In this document: positions 7,101 to 15,916 of the stretch, piece after piece
How positions within the stretch are numbered: the stretch's first letter is position 1
How the letters are laid out: each line of letters begins with the position of its first letter
From: JAAXXJ01 sp964412455
GTDB lineage: Bacteria; Nitrospirota; UBA9217
Direction of reading: 5' to 3'
NCBI GenBank assembly: GCA_964412455.1
Contig: CAYPOT010000017.1
Location: 1 to 59,644 of the forward strand
Length of the DNA: 59,644 nt
Notes under the pieces: model-generated
Told to the model about the DNA's origin: nothing
What the model saw: the letters and a program-made list of their open reading frames with translations, nothing else
Database searches by the model: none
Position numbers and translations under genes: made by a program

Positions 7101-10099
7101 GCGGGAGCCACCAAACGGCGTACAAGATCACATTTGGATTCACCTATGGCTTGAGCAAAGGAACGTATACCGCGCCGACATTGGCAAATGGATTTACTCT
7201 TACAGCGGGTGATCCGGGCACGACGGTCTATGAATCCGGCGCGGTCAGGACCTGTACCAACTATTGCCACAGCTCCGGCCAGGCAGCGAACGGCGGAGCC
7301 GGTGATCCGGTATGGGCCGTCGCGGACTGGGATAATACCGCGTCTGGAAACTGCGGTGCCTGCCATAAGACGACCACAGGGACTGCCCTGGGCCAGATGG
7401 ATACAGGCAGCCATACCAAGCACATGAACGCAACTGCGATTACCTGCGAAAGCTGTCATACCGGCGCGGGGACCGGTGTCGCGTACAGCTCCGCTAACCA
7501 TATTAACCAGTTGATCGAGGTGGCCAACGGCTACACCCTGGGAGGTACTCCGGGAAACAACTACGGAACCTGTACCACGACCTGCCATTCCACAGACCTT
7601 GCTTCGATTGCAACACCCACCTGGGGCCAGGCGGCGACCTGTGCCAGTTGCCACACATCGGTTCCTGCGACCGGCGCGCATACGAATCATCTGGCGGCTT
7701 CGGCAGTGGTTACCGGTTGCGGCAATTGTCATAATGGCGCAGTGCAGGGCAGCAACGGCGGCACAGCCCACGTGGACGGCGATATAGACGTGACCAACGG
7801 CTACCCGGCGAACGTGGCCAAGCATGCGGTCGGGTCCTATACGGGCAACTGCACGACAGTCTGCCACTCGACGAGCACAACGGCCATTGCAACTCCGTCG
7901 TGGGGCCAGACGGCGACCTGTTCAAGCTGCCACGCAACAATTCCGGCAACGGGATCGCATAACAGCCATGTTGTGGTATCGAGCGTTGTCTGCGGCGACT
8001 GCCATACCAGCGCGGTGCAGGACAGCAACGCCGGCACGGCGCACTATGACGGCAATANNNNNNNNNNNNNNNNNNNNNNNNNNNNNNNNNNNNNNNNNNN
8101 NNNNNNNNNNNNNNNNNNNNNNNNNNNNNNNNNNNNNNNNNNNNNNNNNNNNNNNNNGACCTGCCACTCCACAAGCCTCACCTCGATCGCGACCCCGACC
8201 TGGGGCCAGACGTCGACCTGTTCAAGCTGCCATGCGTCAGTTCCGGCAACGGGATCGCACAACAGACACGTTGTGGTATCGAGCGTGGCCTGCGGCTCCT
8301 GTCATACCAGCGCGGTGCAGGACAGCAACGCCGGCACGGCGCACTATGACGGCAATATCGATGTGATCAACAGCTATCCGGCGGACGTCGCCAAGCACGC
8401 GGTCGGGTCCTATACGGGCAACTGCACCACGACCTGCCACTCCACGAGCCTTACGTCCGTTGCGACCCCGACCTGGGGCCAGACGGCGACCTGTTCAAGC
8501 TGCCACGCATCGGCTCCTGGGACCGGATCGCATACCGGCCACCTTGCTGCATCGGCAGTGGTCACGGGCTGCGGCAACTGTCATAACGGCGCGGTGCAGG
8601 ATTCCAATCCCGGCACGGCGCATGGCGACCAGGATATCGACGTGACCAACAGCTATCCGCCAAACGTTGCCAAGCACGCGGTCGGGTCCTATACGGGCAA
8701 CTGCACCACGACCTGCCACTCCACAAGCCTCACCTCGATCGCGACCCCGACCTGGGGCCAGACGACGACCTGTTCGTCTTGCCATGCTTCAGCGCCAGCT
8801 ACCGGATCACATACGAACCATTTGGCGGTATCGGGAGTGAATTGCGGCTCTTGCCATAACGGCGCTGTTCAGGGAAGCAATGCTGGCACAGCCCATCTTG
8901 ACGGCGATATCGACGTGACCAACGGCTACCCGACGAACGTTGCGAAACACGTTGTCGGGACCTATTCCGGAAGTTGTTCTACGGCATCCTGCCACGGTTC
9001 CTCGTCAGCAACGTGGGGTCCGAACACAACCAACAACACATGCACCAAGTGCCACGGCACGCAGACGGTGACGGTGACCGCGGCGAACTATCAAGTGATC
9101 GCTCCGCCGGTCAGCACTGCCAGTGTCACCGGCAATCTGACAGGCGTGGGACAGGTCAGCGATAACGTGAAGGTCGGCGCGCACCAGACCCACTTGCTGT
9201 ACTCCAATGGCGTGAGGAGCACCGGTGTTGAAACGATACAGGGCCGCTGCGGATTCTGCCACACGGTGCCGACAGTCGGCAGCCATGCCAACGGCAGTTC
9301 AGCGCCGCTATTTACCGGATTGTCAGTATCCGCCGGTGCGACGCCGACGTATACAGGGACGACGTGCAATAACACGTACTGCCACAACCCGGCAGGCAAA
9401 ACGCTGAATGCTTTGAATGCCGGATTGGCAACCGCGCCGTCGTGGACGAACGCAGCCTATATTGCAGACGGCACGCTCAAGACACAGGCAAATTGCAACG
9501 TCTGCCATAAGTCACCAGGCACCGTAGCAGGTACAATTCTCGTTACTTCCACAACAGATCACTCGGCTTTTACTATAGCTTCCGACTGCTCTGGCTGCCA
9601 CGGTCATAACGGCGGGACGACAGGCATTGCCGGCCAGCGGCATATTGACGGCATAAAATACGGCGGTGGAAACTGCGACTCCTGCCATCATTACGATGTT
9701 GTCGGCGCTACCTATGCAGCTAGTGTATGGACCGGCGGCACCTGGGGTAAGAGCGTCACGGGCAGCAATGCCGAAGGCTTCGGCGCCCATGCAAAGCATA
9801 TTAATCATATAAAGACGAGGCTGGCTATTACTGCTGCGCTTGATCCGGTCAGTCAGACGTATGGCAGCAATACACCCGCCAACGTCTGCGGAGTATGTCA
9901 TACCAATACTGGAGCCGACCATGCAACGAGCGGCAGCACAGCCCGTACCATTAACTTCGGAGGCTCGACGACGTATCAGTTTGGTCCGTCAACTCCTTTG
10001 TATAACGGCAATTCGACCAATTCTTCAAGCGTCAACCCGAAGACCTGCTCGAACATCAGCTGTCACTTCCAGACCACGCCGGTTTGGAATGCGTACTAG
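4178..10099 (+). CDS. Giant multihaem cytochrome c (about 50 haem motifs), contains assembly gap
   Basis: The start is the ATG after AAGGAG (4164-4169); it gives a clean signal peptide ending near DAFA. The product is nominally about 1,970 residues. Counted by eye it has 50 complete haem motifs plus one cut by the gap: 37 CxxCH, 7 CxxxCH (for example CTTTCH, CAITCH, CTNYCH) and 6 CxxxxCH (for example CSNLYCH, CSSVYCH, CSNISCH). This alternation resembles the Geobacter CxxxxCH/CxxCH cytochrome family. The middle is built of near-identical repeats of 91-93 residues with three haem motifs each. It is probably extracellular or outer-surface and conducts electrons over long distance (inference). 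The Ns keep the frame but make the true length uncertain. Confidence 0.88.
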   Translation: MKKSTLSMITILIVLFGMFCAVKDAFAVDPPHNGQNAATITMTCTSCHYSSSNIPSWATDTTSPVPYYNRLCISCHNPGTLPGEYSVKTHDSSVFTGKYQPWSIECRDCHNPHLQDQVSSYPTDSTVNLLTSTVSATCVQLPWGNDMTISVNGDLGGTNNWVDYVFVPNTAYPTRMYRIKANTPNTITTWNAINCTYVKFGKPYGIRNGKMIENQIPTPSSGLATVKYFTKDSSKPNSYASSTNPGNVTGICQVCHTQTKSFNRTNVTGSIQEGPNHPQVIATGQQCTTCHIHTEGFKGECNSCHGYPPSSTATLVFMNKSNVTVSSDSGSGPGAHVKHVDSVRLVCANCHANGMLTGAAAGDDKINIGFNWNGDTSGNYDGKSGRTVYPYNTPPVTEGNTYQCSNLYCHSSGQAADGGAGGPVYATPKWNDPASGACGTCHQTKAGAPLGAISSGSHTKHIGAVGVSGCGDCHAGAANDASSYDSTSHLNKYIDVASGYSAAGALGDGYGSCTAACHNAYGSAGIATPQWGTNATCSSCHPIAGNGAPSTGSHALHINTASANCGNCHDSAVAGSSGGSAHFDNNIDVTNGYPTNVTKHTAGSGYASCTTASCHQTGIAVNDYATTPVWGATAAKCTACHAAVPATGAHVVHVTNGSYDCSQCHTGAIKDTSYVSAQHTDLNIDVAVGGYTANKPLGTAKESCAITCHGTTSPVWDNTASTKGNCSLCHGMVANPADGRDTAGNTAPTGTRVGAHVAHLTGVSNYSSAISCTACHTDPAGATYMDKVKAAGHIDGDNRAEVVFSGLSTTNSAAPSYTYASGTCSSVYCHGGKMIYLSTSGTDTRPEWNQAGYLTSTPAKVGDCNKCHGAPPTDTANHSGGSGWALSTCSGCHPHVNTDGTFSQKALHADGLVQAAGCTGCHGQPPVDAGTMVVSPDPTGRTTLFASSNGGAAAHAFHVNTKSHSCNYCHSGGGGGSHQTAYKITFGFTYGLSKGTYTAPTLANGFTLTAGDPGTTVYESGAVRTCTNYCHSSGQAANGGAGDPVWAVADWDNTASGNCGACHKTTTGTALGQMDTGSHTKHMNATAITCESCHTGAGTGVAYSSANHINQLIEVANGYTLGGTPGNNYGTCTTTCHSTDLASIATPTWGQAATCASCHTSVPATGAHTNHLAASAVVTGCGNCHNGAVQGSNGGTAHVDGDIDVTNGYPANVAKHAVGSYTGNCTTVCHSTSTTAIATPSWGQTATCSSCHATIPATGSHNSHVVVSSVVCGDCHTSAVQDSNAGTAHYDGNXXXXXXXXXXXXXXXXXXXXXXXXXXXXXXXXXXTCHSTSLTSIATPTWGQTSTCSSCHASVPATGSHNRHVVVSSVACGSCHTSAVQDSNAGTAHYDGNIDVINSYPADVAKHAVGSYTGNCTTTCHSTSLTSVATPTWGQTATCSSCHASAPGTGSHTGHLAASAVVTGCGNCHNGAVQDSNPGTAHGDQDIDVTNSYPPNVAKHAVGSYTGNCTTTCHSTSLTSIATPTWGQTTTCSSCHASAPATGSHTNHLAVSGVNCGSCHNGAVQGSNAGTAHLDGDIDVTNGYPTNVAKHVVGTYSGSCSTASCHGSSSATWGPNTTNNTCTKCHGTQTVTVTAANYQVIAPPVSTASVTGNLTGVGQVSDNVKVGAHQTHLLYSNGVRSTGVETIQGRCGFCHTVPTVGSHANGSSAPLFTGLSVSAGATPTYTGTTCNNTYCHNPAGKTLNALNAGLATAPSWTNAAYIADGTLKTQANCNVCHKSPGTVAGTILVTSTTDHSAFTIASDCSGCHGHNGGTTGIAGQRHIDGIKYGGGNCDSCHHYDVVGATYAASVWTGGTWGKSVTGSNAEGFGAHAKHINHIKTRLAITAALDPVSQTYGSNTPANVCGVCHTNTGADHATSGSTARTINFGGSTTYQFGPSTPLYNGNSTNSSSVNPKTCSNISCHFQTTPVWNAY
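7559..8974 (+). repeat. Tandem coding repeats of 273-279 bp (three haems each)
   Basis: The segment beginning TATACGGGCAACTGCAC recurs at 7838, 8411 and 8690, and a further copy must fall in the gap. Spacing between the last two is 279 bp (93 codons). Units with the VVVSSV variant are two codons shorter than those with LAASAVVTG. Each unit encodes CxxxCH, CxxCH, CxxCH and a conserved DGDIDVTNGYP-type stretch. High nucleotide identity suggests recent duplication or ongoing gene conversion, and it explains the assembly break. Confidence 0.88.
8058..8157. other. Assembly gap of 100 N inside the tandem repeats
   Basis: Exactly 100 Ns, the usual placeholder for unknown length. Aligning the flanks to the neighbouring unit predicts 73 missing bases if no whole unit was lost, or 73 plus multiples of about 273-279 if units collapsed. 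100 and 73 differ by 27, so the open frame across the Ns is coincidental. Confidence 0.95.
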
Positions 10100-10167
10100 G
10101 ATGGTGACAAATGAAGAGACGCGGTGGTATAATGGCGACGATTAAAAATTCAAATGGTGAGGTCAGT

Positions 10168-13100
10168 ATGAGAATGAAAACGACGGAGAATCCAAAATCC
10201 TCGGGATGGCTGGCAAAGGTCAGTCGAGTACTGATCTTCACCATGATGTTCAGCATCGCCATGCCTCAGGGGTGGTATAATCCTACACCTGCTCAGGCGG
10301 CCTTGTCATCAAAACAAGCTACCTTTGTAAAGAATACCGCTGCTGGCGCACAGGCCATCACCGGCCTCGGGTTCCAGCCTAAAGCGATTATCTTTTACTG
10401 GACTAAGCAGACGGCAACGGGGTCTTCGGCCAGCAGAAGCGCAGGCTACGGTTTTGCGGCGGCTGGCGCGCCAATAACTATGGCCGCTGTTTCAATGCAA
10501 GGTCTGGACAATGTGGCTACGACAGATGCCAACAACTATCACTCTGATGCAGCGGCAATCGTTCTTCAAAACACAGCTAGTGGCGGCGCAGTGAATAACC
10601 TTGGCACCATTACGGCGTTCGGCGCGGACGGATTCACCGTGAGCTGGTCTGCTGCAGGGCAGGCGGATAGAATCAGTTATATCGCACTTGGCGGCACAGA
10701 CATTACTAATGCGAAGGTCGGCACGACCTCAATGTTTGCGTTAACAGGTAACAGCTCTGTTACCGGTGTGGGCTTCCAGCCGGACACGGCGTTTCTTTTG
10801 GCAAGCGGAAACGGTAATGTGCTGAATACGATAACTGCATCTAGTCGCACAGGGGGAACATTCGCATTCATGTCTGGCACATCCGGAACAACACAGGGTT
10901 CGGTAAGTGTTGGCAACCGTGATGCCAGAACAGCGACCGGCTATATCGGTTCAGTATGGAGCAACACGGATTACACAACATTGCGTGCCACTGCATTAGA
11001 TGTTGTTGCAACCCTTGGGTCCTGGGATGCTGATGGCTTCACCATGAATGCAACAGCGGCGCCGAACGCAGCTCACAATGTATCGTGGCTTGCGCTGAAA
11101 GGCGGCAAGTTCAGACTGGGATCCCTCGCACAGCCTGCGGCAACCGGAAATCAGAGCATTACGGGCGTCGGATTTCAGCCCTTGGCGGTCATGTTCGCAA
11201 GCGCCAACTTGAGTGGCACTTCGGGTACGTTGAATACCACCGCCGGTACCGCTGGGAAGCAGTCTATCGGCGCAGCCGCGGCCACGCAGAGCGGAACCTG
11301 GACAGGTTCCGCAGGTACGATTAACAGCGGTGAAAATATGTATTCGAGCAGTACTGCCGCCATAACGCATGTAACAAGCGCCACTGTTAACGCGCAAGCC
11401 AGCCTGTCAACGCTTGATGCTGACGGATTTACTTTAAATTGGACAACGGCCGATGCAACAGCGCGGAATGTGCTGTATATCGCGATAGGAAGCGCTACAC
11501 CGGCCTGCGCGGCTGTTCAGCCCACGGGTCTGGCGCTCGGCACAGTTACCGCATCATCAGTAGGCTTGACGTGGACGACGAATGCAGCCAATAATTATTA
11601 TAATGTTTACCGCAACGGCGTTAAAATAAGCACTGATGGTGCAGTAACGACCGGTTCTTATACGGACAATACCGTAACTGCGGATACGGCATATAGCGCA
11701 TCCGGGTATACCGTGACCGGATACAATACCGATGGACTGTGCGAGAGCGTCGCCTCTACTGCAGTTGCGGCAACGACCGCGTCCGTCACCCCGATCGCGC
11801 CGACGGTGAGCAACCCGCAGCTGACCACGCTCGACGTTGCCATTAATGCCGAAACGCCGGCGAATCCTTCAACAACGACCTATGCTATCCGTATTAACGG
11901 AGGCGCATTTACCGACCAGTATGTTCAGGCAGGTGGTACTGTTGGTGCGTCGGCCGTGTGGCAGAACAGGACAACATGGGCGACAAAGACCGTAACCGGT
12001 CTGGCAAATGGGACAACCTATACGTTTGATGTTCAGGCACGGAACCAGGCGCTCACGACAACAGTTTTTGGAACTACGGCAGGCGGAACAACGCTGTCGC
12101 CCTGCGCAGCTGGAACACCGACAGGCCTCACCGTCGGGACAGAGACAACGTCCTTAGTGCCGCTGACCTGGACCGGCGCCGGCACAACTGATTATTTCCG
12201 GGTCTATCGCGGCGGGGTGCAGATCAACACCGATGGCGCTACAACAACCGGTTCATACAATGATTCCTCTGCCATCGCCGGCACCACCTATTCCTACACG
12301 GTAAGCGGATACAACACGAGCGGCACCTGCGAAAGCTCGCAGTCCACTGCGGCAAGCGCCTATACCCTGCCGGTAACGCCGACGGCTCCGACAGTGGCCA
12401 ATTTCGGCGATGGCGTATCGCTCAATGTCACGCTCGGCGCTGATACCAACGCAGCGACAGTACAGTATGCTATTCGCATCAACGGCGGAGCATTCACGAA
12501 CTGGTTCGTCCAGGCTGATGGCACGGTGGCCGCCGGACAGGTTTGGCAGACCAAGGCAACGTGGAGTACGATCAGGGTAACCGGTTTGACCAACGCCACG
12601 ACCTATACTTTTACCATAATCGCCCGCAACAGCAATCCAACGCCTGATTTGAGCGCTTACAGCACAGGCACTGCCAGGGCTACATCAGTAACCCTGCCTT
12701 CAACGATAACCTCCTGTTCTGGCTGCCATGGGTACACAGCGGCATTCACCGATGGTACGGCGCGGAACAATCCCACGGGAGCATTCATCGGTGATCATAC
12801 TGCGCATGTCGTGAAGGTTAAGACTGCATGCACGATTTGTCACGTTGCTCCCGAGGATACGACAAGCACATATTTTTCGCATCGGACCGGGACCATCCAG
12901 ATGCAGACGGCCATCGCGGGCGGATCCTACAGCAAGGCCAGCCCTTTTGCCCAGACGAATACGCCGACAACGGGCACCTGTTCTACTATTTCCTGCCATG
13001 GCGGGAATACTCCGACCCCTCAATGGGGTGTTGGAACCGCGGGCTGCGTTGATTGCCACAAGAACGTTTCGATCACCCGGACCAAGGCTGCGGGGACGCT

Positions 13101-14178
13101 TGACCCGGTGGTCGGTGAATTCGGTCAGGCGTGGGGACATAAGAAAACAGGACGTGGTGCCGTTACCGATGCGGACTGCATTGTCTGTCATCTTGAGGGC
13201 GATTTCGCTTCACAGCAGACATCGGGCAAGCATGCGGATGGCTATATCGATCTGCGCAACCCGGATGGCGTTGGTGAAGTAGCGATTACGAATATGACTG
13301 GTGGAGCATTCCTCTTCACCAAATTTTCAACCACGTATGTGGCGCTATCGAGATCATCGACCGGCACCACATTAAATACTGTGGATAACGTCCTGACCCA
13401 GAAGTTCTGTCTGGCCTGCCACGACAACCTCGGGGCGACCAATACCACCGCCCGCGCTGGAACGAGTCCATCAGCAACCGCGCCTTTTGGCGGCGGATTT
13501 ACCGTGCTTGATGCAAAAACACAGTTTGCATTGACGAATTCATCAAGGCATCCTGTGCTTGGGCCGCGTAATGCGGACTACCCGACAGCGGCCAGGCTGG
13601 CTAACCCGTACAAACCGACAGGGACAAGGGGCTCCTCCGGTACCAGGTCACTTGGAGTTGTTATGAACTGCTTTGACTGCCACAATGCGCCTACGGTGTT
13701 GACAACGCGCACTGTCGCAGCGCATGGCAATAATACAGCTTGGCTCCGCGGCACTATAAATGTAGCCTCGCCGACTCTCTGCACGACCTGTCATCTTGGG
13801 TATATCGATTCCACCGATATTGGGCATAATACCGTCATCACCAGCGGTTCAGCTTTTGGGAGCATCCCTGAAGGCAGGATGACGACAGAGCAACAAACCT
13901 GTAATTACTGCCATGCCGACACCCTGGTGCCGGTAAGCCCCGCTGGATCAGCGAATGTGCATGGCACCAATGTCTTGCCTGCTGGAGGAGCTACTAAAAC
14001 GCTCCGCTGGAATCTCGGCACAGCGCAGTCAGTGCCAATTGCGTTCATCAGGAATACAACTTACCTGACTAACCATCAACCAAGGGTGGTCAGTGGTACT
14101 ACTTATGCTCCGCAATGCTCGATGACCAATTGTACCGGCAGGGTGGGCAGCCCCTATACACCTGGAGGCACGTATTAA
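10168..14178 (+). CDS. Exported protein: triplicated beta domain, Fn3-like domains, nine-haem cytochrome C-terminus
   Basis: I chose the ATG at 10168 (GGTGAGGT at 10156-10163); ATGs at 10111 and 10132 are in frame. The 1,336-residue product has a hydrophobic signal segment ending ...PAQAA. Residues about 45-450 hold three copies of a unit of about 130 residues marked GVGFQP and DADGFT. About 450-840 hold two pairs of Fn3-like modules (TGLxxGTxT...YNVYRNGV; YAIRINGGAF). From about residue 849 come nine haem motifs (CSGCH, CTICH, CSTISCH, CVDCH, CIVCH, CLACH, CFDCH, CTTCH, CNYCH). A final CSMTNCT has the CxxxxC spacing but no His. It is probably a surface cytochrome with an adhesion or scaffold region (inference). 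Confidence 0.85.
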   Translation: MRMKTTENPKSSGWLAKVSRVLIFTMMFSIAMPQGWYNPTPAQAALSSKQATFVKNTAAGAQAITGLGFQPKAIIFYWTKQTATGSSASRSAGYGFAAAGAPITMAAVSMQGLDNVATTDANNYHSDAAAIVLQNTASGGAVNNLGTITAFGADGFTVSWSAAGQADRISYIALGGTDITNAKVGTTSMFALTGNSSVTGVGFQPDTAFLLASGNGNVLNTITASSRTGGTFAFMSGTSGTTQGSVSVGNRDARTATGYIGSVWSNTDYTTLRATALDVVATLGSWDADGFTMNATAAPNAAHNVSWLALKGGKFRLGSLAQPAATGNQSITGVGFQPLAVMFASANLSGTSGTLNTTAGTAGKQSIGAAAATQSGTWTGSAGTINSGENMYSSSTAAITHVTSATVNAQASLSTLDADGFTLNWTTADATARNVLYIAIGSATPACAAVQPTGLALGTVTASSVGLTWTTNAANNYYNVYRNGVKISTDGAVTTGSYTDNTVTADTAYSASGYTVTGYNTDGLCESVASTAVAATTASVTPIAPTVSNPQLTTLDVAINAETPANPSTTTYAIRINGGAFTDQYVQAGGTVGASAVWQNRTTWATKTVTGLANGTTYTFDVQARNQALTTTVFGTTAGGTTLSPCAAGTPTGLTVGTETTSLVPLTWTGAGTTDYFRVYRGGVQINTDGATTTGSYNDSSAIAGTTYSYTVSGYNTSGTCESSQSTAASAYTLPVTPTAPTVANFGDGVSLNVTLGADTNAATVQYAIRINGGAFTNWFVQADGTVAAGQVWQTKATWSTIRVTGLTNATTYTFTIIARNSNPTPDLSAYSTGTARATSVTLPSTITSCSGCHGYTAAFTDGTARNNPTGAFIGDHTAHVVKVKTACTICHVAPEDTTSTYFSHRTGTIQMQTAIAGGSYSKASPFAQTNTPTTGTCSTISCHGGNTPTPQWGVGTAGCVDCHKNVSITRTKAAGTLDPVVGEFGQAWGHKKTGRGAVTDADCIVCHLEGDFASQQTSGKHADGYIDLRNPDGVGEVAITNMTGGAFLFTKFSTTYVALSRSSTGTTLNTVDNVLTQKFCLACHDNLGATNTTARAGTSPSATAPFGGGFTVLDAKTQFALTNSSRHPVLGPRNADYPTAARLANPYKPTGTRGSSGTRSLGVVMNCFDCHNAPTVLTTRTVAAHGNNTAWLRGTINVASPTLCTTCHLGYIDSTDIGHNTVITSGSAFGSIPEGRMTTEQQTCNYCHADTLVPVSPAGSANVHGTNVLPAGGATKTLRWNLGTAQSVPIAFIRNTTYLTNHQPRVVSGTTYAPQCSMTNCTGRVGSPYTPGGTY

Positions 14179-14200
14179 CAGTTAAACAGCTATATTCCAC

Positions 14201-14235
14201 GAAAAAGCCCCACTTGAAAATAGTGGGGCTTTTTC
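14201..14235 (+). terminator. Strong intrinsic terminator closing the cytochrome cluster
   Basis: GAAAAAGCCCCACT (14201-14214) pairs perfectly with 14222-14235 around a 7-nt loop. The descending arm is GGGGC followed by five Ts. The A-rich ascending arm would also make it work for the opposite strand. Confidence 0.92.
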
Positions 14236-14296
14236 AATTTTAAAAAGTTTTATTAACTCCTCGCTGTACTCAAGTTGCCTGATGAAGGAATACTGA

Positions 14297-15853
14297 ATGC
14301 TGCAATACGTTGACTCATTCAAGGACGCCGCAAAAGCGCGTATTCTCTTCTTCTGCATTGTTGCAATAACTTTTCTTTGCTTTTCCCCCACTCTTTTCAA
14401 TGAGCTTCTTTTGACCTGGGATGATGGTTACGGTATTGTCGACAATGAACAGATCAGGCAACTATCACTTGAAACCTTTCGTTGGGCATTTACGGAGTTT
14501 TACTTTAGAGATTGGCTACCGTTAGTCTGGATTTCGTTTGCACTGGACTATGCAGTATGGGGGCTAAATCCGGTCGGATATCATCTGACGAATAATGTTC
14601 TTCATGCCCTAAATGCCGGACTGTTTTTTCTGATCTTGCTGGCTCTGCTAAAACCCTTTACGTCCCACAACCTGAGCGGCAACAGGGTTTATTATTGTTC
14701 ACTGCTTGCGGCGCTTTTATTTGCGATTCATCCCTTGCGGGTGGAATCGGTTGCCTGGGCTTTCGAACGTAAGGATGTCCTGAGCCTGTTTTTTGCTCTT
14801 ATTGCGCTGCTTGCATATATAAAATACGTCCAGTCTAAAGAAGCATCTGTTGCAGTTCCGGCTGGTATGTTCTCCTTCCTCAGCGCTCCTGTTTATTGGA
14901 TGGCAATTAGTTTCTATTGTCTGTCCCTTCTCAGTAAGGCTATGCTGGTAACGTTCCCCCTGGTCCTGCTGGTCCTTGACTGGTTCCCTCTCAAAAGGAT
15001 CAACAGGACAGACCTTCGGCTGGTCCTGCTGGAAAAGGCGTCTTTTGTGCTGTTGGCGGGAATGACCTCTGTAATTTTGCTGTTTGTCCATTCGTCAGCC
15101 AGTATGCCGCTCAGCGAGTCGGACATGCTGTCCCGGATCTTGATCGCATTCAAGTCGATCACGGGTTATTTGTGGCTCATGGTATGGCCGGTTGATCTGA
15201 GTCATTTTCACCTGCATCCAGGAAACATACAAAATATCGGTTTTGAATATCTGTTCCCGATCTTATTTTTCATCGCGATAACAATATGCTGCGTTCTGTT
15301 GATCAGGAAATGGCCTGCTTGTATGGCTGTCTGGTTGATATACGTTATTACGTTAATTCCCGTTCTTGGCTTCACTCAGGTTTCATCAACGGCAATGGCC
15401 GACAGGTATACGTACGTGCCCGGACTGGCTATTTCATTGCTGGCTGCGCTTGCCATCACGACGCTGGCGGGAAAATTCTCCGCTTCGCGTATGGTCATCA
15501 GTACGGTAGCAGTTGGCGCCCTTGTTATGCTGTCTGTCAGTTGTTACCTGACGGTCCGCCAGATATCGTTCTGGAAGGACGATGTCACGTTATGGAGCAG
15601 GGCAATTGAGCTTCAGCCGCATTTTTCCGGAAGAATGTATTTTGAACGCGCCACAGCATTTGAGGATAGAGGTGAATTTCACAAAGCCTTGCCGGATATG
15701 AGCGAAGCAATCACCATCGCCGAAATGAAGGGACGACCTGATATGGAAGAACTTTACTTTAAGCGATCTAAAATCCTTATGCGGTTGGGAGATGCCGACA
15801 GGGCAACTGCTGATTATAATCATGCATTATCGCTACTGTCAGCGAAGCAATGA
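14297..15853 (+). CDS. TMTC-like membrane glycosyltransferase with C-terminal TPR
   Basis: The 518-residue protein has many hydrophobic helices up to about residue 420 and a short TPR-like tail (...RMYFERATAFEDRGEFHKAL..., DADRATADYNHAL). The first loop holds TWDDGYGIVDN, the acidic pair typical of GT-C/PMT-type enzymes. Further motifs of the bacterial TMTC-like family are DYAVWGLNPVGYHLTN, HPLRVESVAW and ERKDVLS. The family transfers sugars from polyprenyl donors to exported proteins. Lying directly after the cytochrome cluster, it could O-glycosylate those surface proteins (inference). AAGGA lies eight bases before the ATG. The base composition is more AT-rich than most of the window. Confidence 0.78.
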   Translation: MLQYVDSFKDAAKARILFFCIVAITFLCFSPTLFNELLLTWDDGYGIVDNEQIRQLSLETFRWAFTEFYFRDWLPLVWISFALDYAVWGLNPVGYHLTNNVLHALNAGLFFLILLALLKPFTSHNLSGNRVYYCSLLAALLFAIHPLRVESVAWAFERKDVLSLFFALIALLAYIKYVQSKEASVAVPAGMFSFLSAPVYWMAISFYCLSLLSKAMLVTFPLVLLVLDWFPLKRINRTDLRLVLLEKASFVLLAGMTSVILLFVHSSASMPLSESDMLSRILIAFKSITGYLWLMVWPVDLSHFHLHPGNIQNIGFEYLFPILFFIAITICCVLLIRKWPACMAVWLIYVITLIPVLGFTQVSSTAMADRYTYVPGLAISLLAALAITTLAGKFSASRMVISTVAVGALVMLSVSCYLTVRQISFWKDDVTLWSRAIELQPHFSGRMYFERATAFEDRGEFHKALPDMSEAITIAEMKGRPDMEELYFKRSKILMRLGDADRATADYNHALSLLSAKQ

Positions 15854-15916
15854 ACGATGAAGTATATGTGATGTGCCGAATATAATCGCCAAAATTCTTT
15901 CAGAATAAGAGAAAAA

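Noticed and set aside
6743..7867. A 374-codon minus-strand frame inside the giant cytochrome gene
   Set aside because: It is the mirror of the GC-rich repeats; the translation is His/Arg/Ala-rich with no motif, and the plus strand holds ordered haem sites.
7559..8974. CRISPR-like array suggested by regular repeats
   Set aside because: The units are 273-279 bp, in frame and encode haem motifs, so they are protein repeats.
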